Source: Bradyrhizobium sp. BRP22
GTDB taxonomy: Bacteria > Pseudomonadota > Alphaproteobacteria > Rhizobiales > Xanthobacteraceae
DNA length: 64,000 bases
NCBI RefSeq assembly: GCF_020194175.1
Contig: NZ_JADYVX010000016.1
Location: 62,001-126,000, forward strand
Direction: 5' to 3'
The number at the start of each line of letters is the position of its first letter. Within the stretch, counting starts at the first letter, position 1. Of this stretch, positions 24,901 to 33,723 are shown piece by piece. The position numbers and the translations under genes are program-made. The notes beneath the pieces were generated by a model that was not told the origin of the DNA, ran no database searches, and saw only the letters and a program-made list of their open reading frames with translations.

Positions 24901-26082
24901 GTGTTTGCTTTTTCCGGATCGGTCCACCCGAACAACTGTTCGTGTTGCGGGGACCCGCTGGCCTTCCAGGCGGTGATGGCTTCGGGTGGGTCTTCTCACT
25001 TTTCGCCTCCGACGAATATCGAAGCGACCGAAGGGCTGCGCCGGGCACAGGCACCGAGCGGACTGATCATCGATTGCCACGGCCATTACACCACGGAGCC
25101 GCGGGCGCTGCTCGACTGGCGCAAGCGGCAAATCGCGGCGATCGGGGATCCCTCGCAGATGCCTTCGGTCGACGCACTGAAGATCAGCGACGACGAGTTG
25201 CGGCAATCGGTCGAGGGCGCGCAACTGCGGCTGCAGCGCGAGCGCGGCACGTCGGTGACGCTGTTCTCGCCGCGGGCCTCGGGCATGAGCCATCACATCG
25301 GCGACGCCGCAGTCAGCGAGGCCTGGTCGCGGATTTCGAATGACCTGATCTATCGACTGACAAAACTCTATCCGAAGAATTTCATCGGCGTCTGCCAGTT
25401 GCCGCAGTCGCCCGGCGTTGCGCCGAAGAACTGCATCGCGGAGCTGAAGCGCTGCGTCGAGGAGCTCGGCTTCGTCGGATGCAACCTCAATCCGGATCCA
25501 AGCGGCGGCTATTGGAAGGACCCGCCGCTGACCGACCGCTGGTGGTATCCGCTCTATGAGAAGATGGTCGAGCTCGACGTGCCCGCGATGATCCATGTCA
25601 GCGCCGCCGCCAATCCAGTCTTCCACACCACCGGCAGCCATTACATCAACGGCGACACCACCGCCTTCGTGCAGTTCCTGATGTCGGATCTGTTCAAGGA
25701 CTTTCCGACGCTGAAACTGATCATCCCGCATGGCGGCGGCGCCATACCCTATCATTGGGGCCGCTACCGCGGCATCGCGCAGGACCAGAAGCGGCCACCG
25801 CTGTCCGAAAGCGTGCTGAAGAATGTGTTCTTCGACACCTGCGTCTATCACCAGCCCGGCATCGACCTGCTGACGAAGGTGATCCCGGCCGAGAACATCC
25901 TGTTTGCTTCAGAGATGGTCGGCGCGGTGAAGGGCATCGATCCCCAGACCGGCTTCAGCTACGACGATACGCGGCGCTACATCGATGGCTCGCCGCTGCT
26001 GAGCGCAGACGAGAAGCGCGCGATCTTCGCCGGCAACGCGCGGCGCGTGTACAGCCGCATTCCCGCTGAATTCTTCAACTGA
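24901..26082 (+). CDS. Amidohydrolase-family protein, LigJ-like (4-oxalomesaconate hydratase candidate)
   Basis: The frame opens at TTG 24859, but GTG 24901 has a GGGAG ribosome site seven bases upstream and is preferred, giving 393 residues. The core begins IIDCHGHYTTEPRALLDWR near residue 56, with the metal-binding HxH pair, and continues with LNPDPSGGYWKDPPLTDRWW and IPHGGGAIPYHWGR. These match LigJ, the Zn-dependent 4-oxalomesaconate hydratase. Unusual is an N-terminal extension of about 55 residues with a CSCCGDP cluster, absent from LigJ of Sphingobium. The location directly after a LigK-like aldolase supports the pathway assignment. Confidence 0.8.
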   Translation: MFAFSGSVHPNNCSCCGDPLAFQAVMASGGSSHFSPPTNIEATEGLRRAQAPSGLIIDCHGHYTTEPRALLDWRKRQIAAIGDPSQMPSVDALKISDDELRQSVEGAQLRLQRERGTSVTLFSPRASGMSHHIGDAAVSEAWSRISNDLIYRLTKLYPKNFIGVCQLPQSPGVAPKNCIAELKRCVEELGFVGCNLNPDPSGGYWKDPPLTDRWWYPLYEKMVELDVPAMIHVSAAANPVFHTTGSHYINGDTTAFVQFLMSDLFKDFPTLKLIIPHGGGAIPYHWGRYRGIAQDQKRPPLSESVLKNVFFDTCVYHQPGIDLLTKVIPAENILFASEMVGAVKGIDPQTGFSYDDTRRYIDGSPLLSADEKRAIFAGNARRVYSRIPAEFFN

Positions 26083-26096
26083 GTCAGGGATAGCTA

Positions 26097-27002
26097 GTGA
26101 TCACGGACTCGCAGGTTCATCTCTGGGAAGCGCATCGTCCCGATCGGCCCTGGCCGGCCGAACAGATCGGCAAGCCGTCCTTCGTTGCGGTCCCGGGCGC
26201 GCGGCCGCATCGGCCCGAGCCGCTCGGCGCCGACGAATTGATCGGGATGATGAACCGCACCGGCGTCGACCGCGCGGTGATCGTGCCGCCGTCGCCGGTC
26301 GGCGATTCCAACGATACGGCGCTTGAAGCTGCGCAACGATTTCCGGAGCGTTTCGCGGTGATGGGCCGTTTCAATCCGGATGAAGCCGGCGCGCGCGAAC
26401 GGCTGCAGACTTGGCTCGACCAGCCGGGGATGCTCGGCATTCGCATGACCTTCTACAAGCCGCAATGGGCACGCTGGCTGGAGCCCGGCGCCATCGAATG
26501 GTTCTGGTCCGACTGCCAGCGGCTCGAGATTCCGCTGATGGCGCTGGCGCCTGGCCTGCTCAAGGAGATCGCGGCGCTGGCCGCCCGCTATCCCGGTCTC
26601 ACCATCATCCTCGACCACATGGCGCGGCAGAGCGCACTGCGCGATCAAGCCTGTTTTGCCGATCTGGACGAACTGCTCGCGCTGGCAAAGTTTCCAAATG
26701 TCGCGATCAAGGCGAGCTCGTTGCCGTGCTACACGGACAGCTCCTATCCGTTCGCCAGCCTGCGACCCTATTTGCAGCGAACCTTCGAAGCATTCGGTGC
26801 CGATCGCATCATGTGGGGATCCGATCTCACGCGTCTGCCGTGCTCCTATCTGGAATGTCTCGACCACATGCGGCGCGAGCTTCCGTTCCTGACCGACGGC
26901 GATCGCAGGCAGGTGCTCGGCGGCACCGCCGCGGCGCTGCTGCGCTGGCCCGAAACCGGTGGCGCCGTCAAACCAGCAACATCGAACGAGGCCCGCCCGT
27001 GA
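26097..27002 (+). CDS. Amidohydrolase-family (TIM-barrel) protein, LigI-like
   Basis: This 301-residue protein starts at GTG 26097. It has the amidohydrolase 2 barrel: ITDSQVHLWEA at the start (DxxxH in place of HxH), IILDHMARQ in the middle and IMWGSDLTRL near residue 240 with the conserved aspartate. This pattern fits the PDC-lactonase (LigI)/dicarboxylate lactonase group, where one His of the HxH is often altered. In the protocatechuate 4,5-pathway LigI opens 2-pyrone-4,6-dicarboxylate, upstream of LigJ and LigK. The match is by motif and context; other lactonases in the family are possible. Confidence 0.7.
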   Translation: MITDSQVHLWEAHRPDRPWPAEQIGKPSFVAVPGARPHRPEPLGADELIGMMNRTGVDRAVIVPPSPVGDSNDTALEAAQRFPERFAVMGRFNPDEAGARERLQTWLDQPGMLGIRMTFYKPQWARWLEPGAIEWFWSDCQRLEIPLMALAPGLLKEIAALAARYPGLTIILDHMARQSALRDQACFADLDELLALAKFPNVAIKASSLPCYTDSSYPFASLRPYLQRTFEAFGADRIMWGSDLTRLPCSYLECLDHMRRELPFLTDGDRRQVLGGTAAALLRWPETGGAVKPATSNEARP

Positions 27003-27985
27003 CAGACCAGATCGACCGACGCACCGTCCTGTCGCTGCTTGCCGGCGCCACGCTATCGCCCGGCTTGACCGGAATGGCGCGCGCGGCCGGCTATCCCGAG
27101 CGGGCGATCCATGTCGCGGTGCCGTTCTCGGCAGGCGGCGCGGTCGATATCGTCGCGCGCACCGTGATGCAGCAGGCCGGCCCGCAGCTCGGCCAGCCGA
27201 TCGTGATCGAGAACCGGCCCGGCGCCAGCGGCAACATCGCGACCGCCTTCGTCGCCAAGTCCGATCCCGACGGCTACAATGTCCTGATCGCCGCCAACAA
27301 CCTCGCGACCAACGAGGCGCTGTTCGACAGCCTGCCCTTCAACGCGGAAAAGGACCTCGAGCCGGTCGCCCTCGTCGGATATTCGCCTCTGATCCTGGTG
27401 GTGCAGCCGCAATTCGAGGCCAAGACCGTCAAGGACATCGTCGACATGGCCAAGGCATCGCCGGACAAGCTCACCTTTGCCTCCGCCGGCACCGGCACCT
27501 CGGGCCATCTCGCGGCGGAGATTTTCAAGCAGGTGACCGGCATCCAGGCGCTGCACGTGCCGTACAAGGGCGGCGCGCAGGCGATGGTCGATATCATCGC
27601 CGGCCGCGTTTCCTTCATGTTCGTCGATCCCGTGCAGGGCATGCCGCAGATCCGTGCCAACCAGCTCCGGCCAGTCGCGGTCAGCTCGCGCGAGCGGCTG
27701 GTGCTGCTGCCGGATGTCCCGACGGTCACCGAGGCCGGTTTTCCTGGCGTCGAGGCCACCGTCTGGTGGGGCTTCCTGGTTCCCGCCCGCACGCCCAAGG
27801 AGATCGTGACGCGGCTGAACAAGGAGATCGACCTTGCGCTTGGCGATCAGAAGGTGAAGGACAGCCTTCGCGAGATGGGCGCCGTTGTCAAAGGCGGCAC
27901 GCCCGAGGATTTCCGCGCCTTCATCAAGTCCGAGACGGAACGCTGGGGCAACATCATCCGCACCGCCAAGATCAAGGCGGAGTGA
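26999..27985 (+). CDS. Tripartite tricarboxylate transporter (Bug/TctC) substrate-binding protein
   Basis: This 328-residue protein starts at GTG 26999, overlapping the upstream stop (GTGA). It has a signal peptide of Tat-like form (DRRTVLSLLAGATLSPGL, cleavage near ARAAG). The Bug motifs are clear: YPERAIHVAVPFSAGGAVDIVAR and ENRPGASGNIATAFVAKSDPDGY. Bug proteins bind carboxylates or aromatic acids in the periplasm. No TctA/TctB membrane genes are adjacent. In this operon it probably captures an aromatic or pyrone dicarboxylic acid for the pathway or serves as its sensor. Confidence 0.92.
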   Translation: MTDQIDRRTVLSLLAGATLSPGLTGMARAAGYPERAIHVAVPFSAGGAVDIVARTVMQQAGPQLGQPIVIENRPGASGNIATAFVAKSDPDGYNVLIAANNLATNEALFDSLPFNAEKDLEPVALVGYSPLILVVQPQFEAKTVKDIVDMAKASPDKLTFASAGTGTSGHLAAEIFKQVTGIQALHVPYKGGAQAMVDIIAGRVSFMFVDPVQGMPQIRANQLRPVAVSSRERLVLLPDVPTVTEAGFPGVEATVWWGFLVPARTPKEIVTRLNKEIDLALGDQKVKDSLREMGAVVKGGTPEDFRAFIKSETERWGNIIRTAKIKAE

Positions 27986-28038
27986 TCGGCTCCTGCGGGC
28001 GAGCTGGACCTCGCCCCGCTTGCGGGAGAGGGGGCCGG

Positions 28039-28145
28039 CTAGAGCATTTTCGGTTCTGATTGAATCAGAACCGAAGCTCTAGATTCTTGTTTTGACGCGT
28101 TTTCTTCACGCGAACCGGTATCCACTTCGCTCGAAAACGCTCTAG
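28039..28145. repeat. Rhizobial palindromic element (CTAGAGC...GCTCTAG type)
   Basis: The element begins CTAGAGCATTTTCGGTTCTG and ends CGAAAACGCTCTAG, with an internal GGTTCTGATTGAATCAGAACC hairpin split at the centre and an AACCGGTATCCACTT block. A related copy with the same CCGGTTTTCC/GTGGATACCGG theme is at 54296-54398. Such elements are frequent between genes in Rhizobiales. Confidence 0.75.
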
Positions 28146-28154
28146 CAGCGCGGC

Positions 28155-28409
28155 TCAACAGCCGCGGCAGATGCTGCGCAGGCTTCGATAGACTTCCTCG
28201 TCATCCCTGCGCATCTGCTGCAACGCCTCCATCGGCTTATTGTCATAGACAGGTTCGGGCTTGCGCTTTGCCTCTAGCGCCGCGGCCTGCCGCTCGTAGC
28301 AGGCTTCCCGCTCGGCTTTCGCCTGGATGAACCGGCACTGCTCCACCGCGGCTGATGCGGGAGCGACGCCGACCGTGACCCCGAGGGCTATGAGGATGAG
28401 GAGTTTCAA
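28155..28409 (-). CDS. Small secreted Cys-containing protein (84 aa)
   Basis: This 84-residue protein has a signal peptide (LLILIALGVTVGVAPASA, cleavage about residue 20). The mature part is charged and helical with cysteines in VEQCRF, REACYERQ and SICRGC, which could form disulfides in the periplasm. The start appears to be TTG 28409 after an AAAGGACAGG ribosome site. It has no operon partner. The function is unknown; similar short proteins occur in Bradyrhizobium. Confidence 0.65.
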   Translation of the reverse strand: MKLLILIALGVTVGVAPASAAVEQCRFIQAKAEREACYERQAAALEAKRKPEPVYDNKPMEALQQMRRDDEEVYRSLRSICRGC

Positions 28410-28574
28410 TGTTGCCTGTCCTTTGCCGGCCTGTTGTCCCAGTTCCGTGAAGCGCGGGCAACATCAACTTTGCGCGCGAGCCATTTCCTGGCCAGGCATT
28501 CTTTGCTAGCCACTTGTTACGATAACGAAGTCCTTCAGCCGGCCTTGCCGGCGGCCTAGGGCCGGGAAGCAAAC

Positions 28575-29936
28575 GTGCCAAAGACTATCGAAGAACCCGC
28601 GCGGCGCGTGCCGATCTATGGCGAATATGAAGTCGCGGTGCTCGGCGGCGGGCCCGCCGGGATTGCGGCGGCGGTTGCCGCGGCGCGGGCCGGGCGGCGC
28701 ACGCTCCTGATCGAACGCTACGGCTTTCTCGGCGGCATGGGCACCGCCGCCGGCGTGACCAATTTTTGCGGGCTCCATGCCAATGTCCACGGACAAGCGC
28801 ATCGGGTGGTGCAGGGCGTCGCCTCCGATTTGCTTGATCGGATCGATCGCCTCAATGGCCTGAACAAGCCGCACCTGATCCACGGCAAGATCCTGGCGCA
28901 GGCCTATGACACCGCGGCCTACAAGATAGCGGCCGACGATCTGCTGGCGAGCCACAAGGTCGATATCCTCTTCCATGCGCTCGGCCCCGGCGTGGTGATG
29001 GATGACGAGCAGCGCATCGGCGCGCTGATGGTCGAGACCAAAGCCGGCCGCCAGGCGGTGCTGGCCAACATCTTCATCGATTGCTCCGGCGACGGCGATC
29101 TCGCGGCCTGGGCCGGTGCGCCGTACGAGGTCGGCGATACCAAGGGCAGCATGCTCTATCCATCGATGATGTTCCGTCTCAACGGCATCGATCCGGAGAA
29201 GGCAGGCGATGCCTGGCGGACGATCCCGGCGCTGATGGACCAGGCGGAGGCCGCCGGCACCCACAAGTTTCCGCGCAAGTCCGCAATCGTGCGGCCGCAG
29301 CGCTCGCCGGTCGAATGGCGGGTGAACTTCACCCAGCTCGCGCGCGAGGACGGCACCGCCATCAATGGTCTGGAGCCCGATGATCTCACCCGCGGCGAGA
29401 TTGACGGCCGCCGCCAGGCGATCCGGGCCTTCGAATTCCTGCGCACGGTGCCGGGCTTCGAGAACTCCTACATCGTCGACCTGCCGCCGCAACTTGGCAT
29501 CCGCGAGACAAGGCGTGTGGTCGGTGGTTACAAGCTTAGCGGCGAGGATGTGCTCGGCTGTGCTTCGTTCGAGGATTCCATCGGCGTCAACGGCTGGCCG
29601 ATCGAGGCCCACGTCGCCGGCGATGTCATCTTCAAGTTCCCGCCGATCCCGGAATCGCGCGGCTTCAACGAACTGCCCTATCGCATGCTGGTGCCTGAAG
29701 GCGTCGACAATCTTCTGATCGCCGGGCGCTGCGCCTCGATGACCCATGAGGGACAGTCGGCGGCGCGGGTCTCCGGCGCCTGCTTTGCGATGGGCGAAGC
29801 CGCGGGCTCGGCGGCCGCGCTTGCGCTGTCGGGCAATACCAAAGCGCGCGACATCGCGGTGGAGAGACTGCAGCAAGGACTGAAAGAACAGGGCGCCTTC
29901 ATCGGGCGCGACCAGGACGTGCCTGCCGGATTGTAA
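28575..29936 (+). CDS. FAD-dependent oxidoreductase (FAD_oxidored family)
   Basis: This 453-residue protein starts at GTG 28575. It carries an N-terminal FAD Rossmann motif, VLGGGPAGIAAAVAAARAG (about residues 23-41), followed by RYGFLGGMGTAAGVTNF, and a C-terminal ADP-site LLIAGRCASMTHEGQSAARV. This is the signature of the FAD_oxidored/GidA-like family, which includes dehydrogenases of small hydroxy or amino compounds. Its gene lies directly before an ABC importer (12-base gap), so it probably oxidises the imported compound. The substrate is unknown. Confidence 0.85.
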   Translation: MPKTIEEPARRVPIYGEYEVAVLGGGPAGIAAAVAAARAGRRTLLIERYGFLGGMGTAAGVTNFCGLHANVHGQAHRVVQGVASDLLDRIDRLNGLNKPHLIHGKILAQAYDTAAYKIAADDLLASHKVDILFHALGPGVVMDDEQRIGALMVETKAGRQAVLANIFIDCSGDGDLAAWAGAPYEVGDTKGSMLYPSMMFRLNGIDPEKAGDAWRTIPALMDQAEAAGTHKFPRKSAIVRPQRSPVEWRVNFTQLAREDGTAINGLEPDDLTRGEIDGRRQAIRAFEFLRTVPGFENSYIVDLPPQLGIRETRRVVGGYKLSGEDVLGCASFEDSIGVNGWPIEAHVAGDVIFKFPPIPESRGFNELPYRMLVPEGVDNLLIAGRCASMTHEGQSAARVSGACFAMGEAAGSAAALALSGNTKARDIAVERLQQGLKEQGAFIGRDQDVPAGL

Positions 29937-29948
29937 GGAGGAGACGGG

Positions 29949-30953
29949 ATGAAGCGTTTTGCGCGGCTTGCGCTTGCGGGCCTGCTGGCACTGACGGCGA
30001 GCGGGATCGCGCGGGCCGATGAGCTGCTGAAGGCCAGGATCGGCGTGCTCCGGCTGTCGTCCTCGGCGCCGGTGTTCATCGCGCAGGACAAGGGCTATTT
30101 CCGCGAGGCCGGGCTCGATGTCGAGCTGAAATTCTTCGACGCCGCGCAGCCGATCGCGGTCGCCACCACCTCGGGTGATGTCGATTTCGGCGTCACCGCC
30201 TTCACGGCAGGGCTCTACAATCTCGCCGGCAAGGGTACGCTGAAGGTGATCGGCGGCATGAGCCGCGAGAAGGCCGGTTATCCCCTGATCGGCTATTTCG
30301 CTTCCAACAACGCCTATGCGGCCGGGCTGAAGACGCCGAAGGATCTTGCCGGCAAGCGCGTGGCGGTCACGCAGGTCGGCTCGAGCTTTCACTATTCGCT
30401 CGGCCTGCTCGCCGACAAATACGGCTTCAAGCTTTCGGAGGTGAAGCTGGTGCCGCTGCAGTCGCTCTCGAACGCCGCCGCTGCGCTGAAGGGCGAAACC
30501 GTCGATGCCGCGCTGCTGCCGGCCCCGACCGCGCGCCCGCTGATTGAAACGAATGGTGCGAAGCTGCTCGGCTGGGTCGGCGACGAGACGCCCTGGCAGC
30601 TCGGCGCCGTGTTCGCCTCACCGAAGACGCTTGCCAACAAGGCGCTGGTGACGAAATTGCTCGCGGCCCTGCTCAAGGCGGATCGCGAATATCACGATGT
30701 GATCCTGGCTGCGATCAAGGACGGCAAGGCGCCGATCGATGAGAAGACCAGGCCGCTGCTCGAGATCATCGCTAAATACACCAACCTGCCGGTCGAGCAG
30801 GTGGTTGGCAATTGCGCCTACATCGATCCCGACGGCAAGCTCGACGTCAAGAACGTCGCCAACCAGATTTCCTGGTTGCAGGAGCAGGGCTTCGTCGACA
30901 ACGGTTTTGACGCGGACAGCATCATCGCAAAAGAATATGTGAAGCCGGATTGA
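29949..30953 (+). CDS. NitT/TauT-type ABC transporter substrate-binding protein
   Basis: This 334-residue protein has a signal peptide (FARLALAGLLALTASGIARA, cleavage near residue 23). The NMT1/SsuA fold follows: FIAQDKGYFREAGLDVELKFF, TSGDVDFGVTAFTAG and LAGKRVAVTQVGSSFHYSLG. The last base of its stop codon is the first base of the ATG of the ATPase gene (TGATG), so it is part of a complete SBP-ATPase-permease importer. Substrates of this family include sulfonates, thiamine precursors and aromatic acids; here the substrate is unknown. Confidence 0.92.
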   Translation: MKRFARLALAGLLALTASGIARADELLKARIGVLRLSSSAPVFIAQDKGYFREAGLDVELKFFDAAQPIAVATTSGDVDFGVTAFTAGLYNLAGKGTLKVIGGMSREKAGYPLIGYFASNNAYAAGLKTPKDLAGKRVAVTQVGSSFHYSLGLLADKYGFKLSEVKLVPLQSLSNAAAALKGETVDAALLPAPTARPLIETNGAKLLGWVGDETPWQLGAVFASPKTLANKALVTKLLAALLKADREYHDVILAAIKDGKAPIDEKTRPLLEIIAKYTNLPVEQVVGNCAYIDPDGKLDVKNVANQISWLQEQGFVDNGFDADSIIAKEYVKPD

Positions 30954-31726
30954 TGGACCTCATCGCCGACCATATCAGCCACCGCTTCGACACGCTCGCC
31001 GTACTCAACGACGTCTCGTTCACGGTACGCACGGGCGAGGTGGTTGCGATCGTCGGCCCCTCCGGCTGCGGCAAGAGCACGCTGCTGTCGATCCTCGGCG
31101 GCCTGTTGCAGCCGAGCGGCGGCGCGGCCGAGCTGCGCGGCGCGCCGCCAAAGGACAGCCTCAATCCGCTGACGTTCGTGTTCCAGGATTTTGCCCTGCT
31201 GCCCTGGTGCACGGTGGAAGAAAACGTCGCGTTCCCGCTCGGGCACACGGCGCTCGGTGCAGCGGAGCGCCGCGCCATCGTCGACGACGCGCTGCGCCGC
31301 ACCGGGCTCTCGGATTTTCGCCGCACCTATCCAAAGCAACTTTCCGGCGGCATGCGCCAGCGCGTCGGCATCGCGCGGGCGCTCGCCGTGAAGCCGGCAA
31401 TCCTGCTGATGGATGAGCCGCTGTCGGCGCTGGACTCGCAGACGCGTGAACTCCTGATGGAGGATTTCGTCCGCCTGCTCGCCGATGGTGCGATGGGCGC
31501 GGTCTATGTCACGCATAATCTGGAGGAAGCGGTGCGGCTTGCCGACCGCATCGTGGTGCTGTCGCGCCGGCCCGGGCGCATTCGCAAAGTCGTGCCTATT
31601 ACGACGACGCGCAGCGAGCGCGGCGACAGGAACGCACGCGAAAAGCTGCTGGTGTTGCAGGACGAATTATGGTCGCTGATCCGTGAGGAGGCGATCGATG
31701 CCGAGCGCGAGGTCCAGCATGCTTGA
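30953..31726 (+). CDS. NitT/TauT-type ABC transporter ATP-binding protein
   Basis: This 257-residue ATPase has Walker A GPSGCGKST, a Q-loop in FVFQDFALLPWC, the ABC signature LSGGMRQRVGIARAL and Walker B ILLMDEPLSALD with the H-loop in VTHNLEEAV. It starts at ATG 30953, coupled to the binding-protein gene. Its end overlaps the start of the permease gene. It energises import of the compound oxidised or processed by the upstream FAD enzyme. Confidence 0.93.
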   Translation: MDLIADHISHRFDTLAVLNDVSFTVRTGEVVAIVGPSGCGKSTLLSILGGLLQPSGGAAELRGAPPKDSLNPLTFVFQDFALLPWCTVEENVAFPLGHTALGAAERRAIVDDALRRTGLSDFRRTYPKQLSGGMRQRVGIARALAVKPAILLMDEPLSALDSQTRELLMEDFVRLLADGAMGAVYVTHNLEEAVRLADRIVVLSRRPGRIRKVVPITTTRSERGDRNAREKLLVLQDELWSLIREEAIDAEREVQHA

Positions 31727-32546
31727 CCGCGCGCCATCAGAGACGCCGTCAGACATCGACACCAGATCGCGGCCGGTCGAATTTCGCGGCGCCGGCTTCA
31801 CACCGCGCGCGGGCCGCGCGTCGGGCTGGATCGCTCTCGCGCTTATCGTCGCGCTGTGGCAGCTCGCCGGCAGCGCCGGATGGGTCAATCCGCTGTTCCT
31901 GCCGGCGCCGTCGGCGATCGCGGTCGCAACCTACAAGCTCGCGATGTCGGGCGCGCTCTGGCAGCATCTCGGCTGGTCGGTGATGCGGATCGGCACCGGC
32001 TGGCTGCTTGGCACGCTGGCCGGCGTCATCGTCGGTTTCGCGATCGGCCTGTCAACGCTGGCGCGTGGCGTCGGCATCACCTTTATCTCCGCGCTGTTTC
32101 CGATCCCGAAGATCGCGCTGCTGCCATTGTTGATCCTATGGCTCGGGATCGGCGAAGAGCCGAAGATCGCGACGATTGCGCTCGGGGTGTTCTTCTCCAC
32201 CGCAATCTCGGTCTATAGCGGCGTCGATGCGGTGCCGCGCAATCTGATCCGCATGGCACAAAGCTTCAACGTGCCGTTCCACGCCATCGTGCGCCGCGTG
32301 ATCTGGCCGGGCGCGCTGCCTTCGATCCTGGCCGGCTTCCGCATCACTGCATCTGTCGCATTGCTATTGGTGGTGAGTGCGGAGATGATCGGCGCGCAGT
32401 ACGGCATCGGCGCCTTCGTGCTGCAGGCCGGCAATCTGATGCAGACAGATCAGTTGCTCGCCGGCGTCGTGATCCTGTCGCTGTTCGGATTGGCAGTGGG
32501 GAAACTGATTAGTTTGTTGGAGGCAAAGCTGCTGCACTGGCGGTAA
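31698..32546 (+). CDS. NitT/TauT-type ABC transporter permease
   Basis: This 282-residue membrane protein starts best at ATG 31698, seven bases after AGGAGG inside the ATPase gene; ATG 31719 is an alternative. After a 35-residue cytoplasmic start it has six helices and the permease EAA-loop stretch GVDAVPRNLIRMAQSFNVP. The length and LFLPAPSAIAVATYKL start match SsuC/TauC-type subunits. It completes the importer begun at 29949. Confidence 0.92.
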   Translation: MPSARSSMLDRAPSETPSDIDTRSRPVEFRGAGFTPRAGRASGWIALALIVALWQLAGSAGWVNPLFLPAPSAIAVATYKLAMSGALWQHLGWSVMRIGTGWLLGTLAGVIVGFAIGLSTLARGVGITFISALFPIPKIALLPLLILWLGIGEEPKIATIALGVFFSTAISVYSGVDAVPRNLIRMAQSFNVPFHAIVRRVIWPGALPSILAGFRITASVALLLVVSAEMIGAQYGIGAFVLQAGNLMQTDQLLAGVVILSLFGLAVGKLISLLEAKLLHWR

Positions 32547-32556
32547 GTGGCGCGGC

Positions 32557-32638
32557 CGTCATTCCGGGATGGTCCGAAGGACCAGACCCGGAATCTCGAG
32601 CTTCCGGGTTCGATGCTACGCATCGCCCCGGAATGACG
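32557..32638. repeat. Palindromic repeat (CGTCATTCCGGG type)
   Basis: Inverted ends CGTCATTCCGGG and CGGAATGACG enclose GGTCCGAAGGACC and CGATGCTACGCATCG sub-hairpins. It sits between the convergent permease and gentisate dioxygenase genes. A second member of this family is at 52207-52312. It may act as a bidirectional terminator. Confidence 0.8.
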
Positions 32639-32647
32639 AATTCAATT

Positions 32648-33688
32648 TCACGCATTCCCGCGGTCTTCGCGGAACAGATCGAGCTTCTGCTGCACCGGAC
32701 GGTCGGAGAAGCTGAACAATACCGAATCCACATCCGCCTCATGCGTGACCCAGCGCCAGCTCGGCACCACAAACAGATCGCGCGGACCCCATTCGAAGGT
32801 CTGCTCGCCGATCCTGGTGCGGCCCTTGCCCTCGATGGCGGCGAACACGGTGGCGTCGGTTGAGCGATAGCGCGCGGTGGTGAAGCCCTTAGGGATGAGC
32901 TGGATGAAGGTGCCGATGGTCGGCATCGCGTAATCGCCGGTTTCGGGATTGGAGAATTTCAGCTTGAGGCCGTGGCAGGCGTCCCATTCATCGCGCGCCT
33001 TGGCCTGCTCCAGTGCCTCGCGGGTGTAGCTGTAGGGATAGTTGAAGATCGGCGACGTCTTCGAGGTACGTTTCTGATCGACCGGCAGCAGGTTGTGACC
33101 GTAGCGCGCAAAACTGTCGCCGGCGGGCTTGGTGATCTGCTGCTGGTCCTCCTTCGCGCCCTCGGCGAACGAGGCGTCGAAGAACTGCACCATCGGGATG
33201 TCGAGCCCGTCGAGCCAGAACATCGGCTCGCTGGTCTCGTTGGAATGGTCATGCCAGGTCATCGACGGCGTGATCACGAAATCGCCGGGGGACATCGCGG
33301 TGCGCTCGCCGTCGACGGACGTATAGGCGCCCTTGCCCTCGAGCACGAAGCGCAGCGCCGACTGGCTGTGGCGATGGGCCGGGGCGATATCGCCCGGCAC
33401 CACCATCTGCACACCGGCAAACAGCGACGTCGTGATCTTCGATTGGCCGCGCAGGCCCGGATTTTCCAGGACCAGCACCCGCCGCTCGGCTTCCTTCGCT
33501 GTGATCAGCTTGCCGGCCTCGTTCATGTAGTCGCGGATCTGATCGAACTTCCACAGATGCGGGCGGCAGGCGCTCCTCGGCTCCGGCGTGATCAGGTCGT
33601 TCATCACGTTCCAGAGCGCAGAAAGATTTTGGCCGTCGATCTTCTTGTAGAACGCCTCGCGCTCCGGCGTCTTCTGCACGGCTTCCAT
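32648..33688 (-). CDS. Gentisate 1,2-dioxygenase
   Basis: This 346-residue bicupin enzyme opens the ring of gentisate to give maleylpyruvate. ATG 33688 follows a GGGAGGCTTGCC ribosome site. The N-terminal cupin holds the Fe-binding histidines H105 and H107 (IAPAHRHSQSALRFVLEG) and H146/H148 in TWHDHSNET. The C-terminal cupin is degenerate (IEGKGRTRIGEQTFEWGP). The length fits the family (about 340-380). It is divergent from the maleylpyruvate isomerase-MarR-hydroxylase operon, and a 20-bp MarR-type dyad lies 35 bases upstream. Confidence 0.93.
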   Translation of the reverse strand: MEAVQKTPEREAFYKKIDGQNLSALWNVMNDLITPEPRSACRPHLWKFDQIRDYMNEAGKLITAKEAERRVLVLENPGLRGQSKITTSLFAGVQMVVPGDIAPAHRHSQSALRFVLEGKGAYTSVDGERTAMSPGDFVITPSMTWHDHSNETSEPMFWLDGLDIPMVQFFDASFAEGAKEDQQQITKPAGDSFARYGHNLLPVDQKRTSKTSPIFNYPYSYTREALEQAKARDEWDACHGLKLKFSNPETGDYAMPTIGTFIQLIPKGFTTARYRSTDATVFAAIEGKGRTRIGEQTFEWGPRDLFVVPSWRWVTHEADVDSVLFSFSDRPVQQKLDLFREDRGNA

Positions 33689-33723
33689 GGCAAGCCTCCC
33701 GTTCATTTCTGTCTTGTTCGCTA

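Noticed and set aside
18346..28526. A 12-base sequence GTTACGATAACG shared between 28516-28527 and (reverse strand) the hydantoin-racemase-like start region near 18346-18357
   Set aside because: Too short and placed differently relative to the starts; chance identity is likely in 64 kb.
28506..30392. Minus-strand open frame of about 628 codons opposite the FAD oxidoreductase and binding protein
   Set aside because: Antisense to two genes with clear motifs; no domain pattern of its own.
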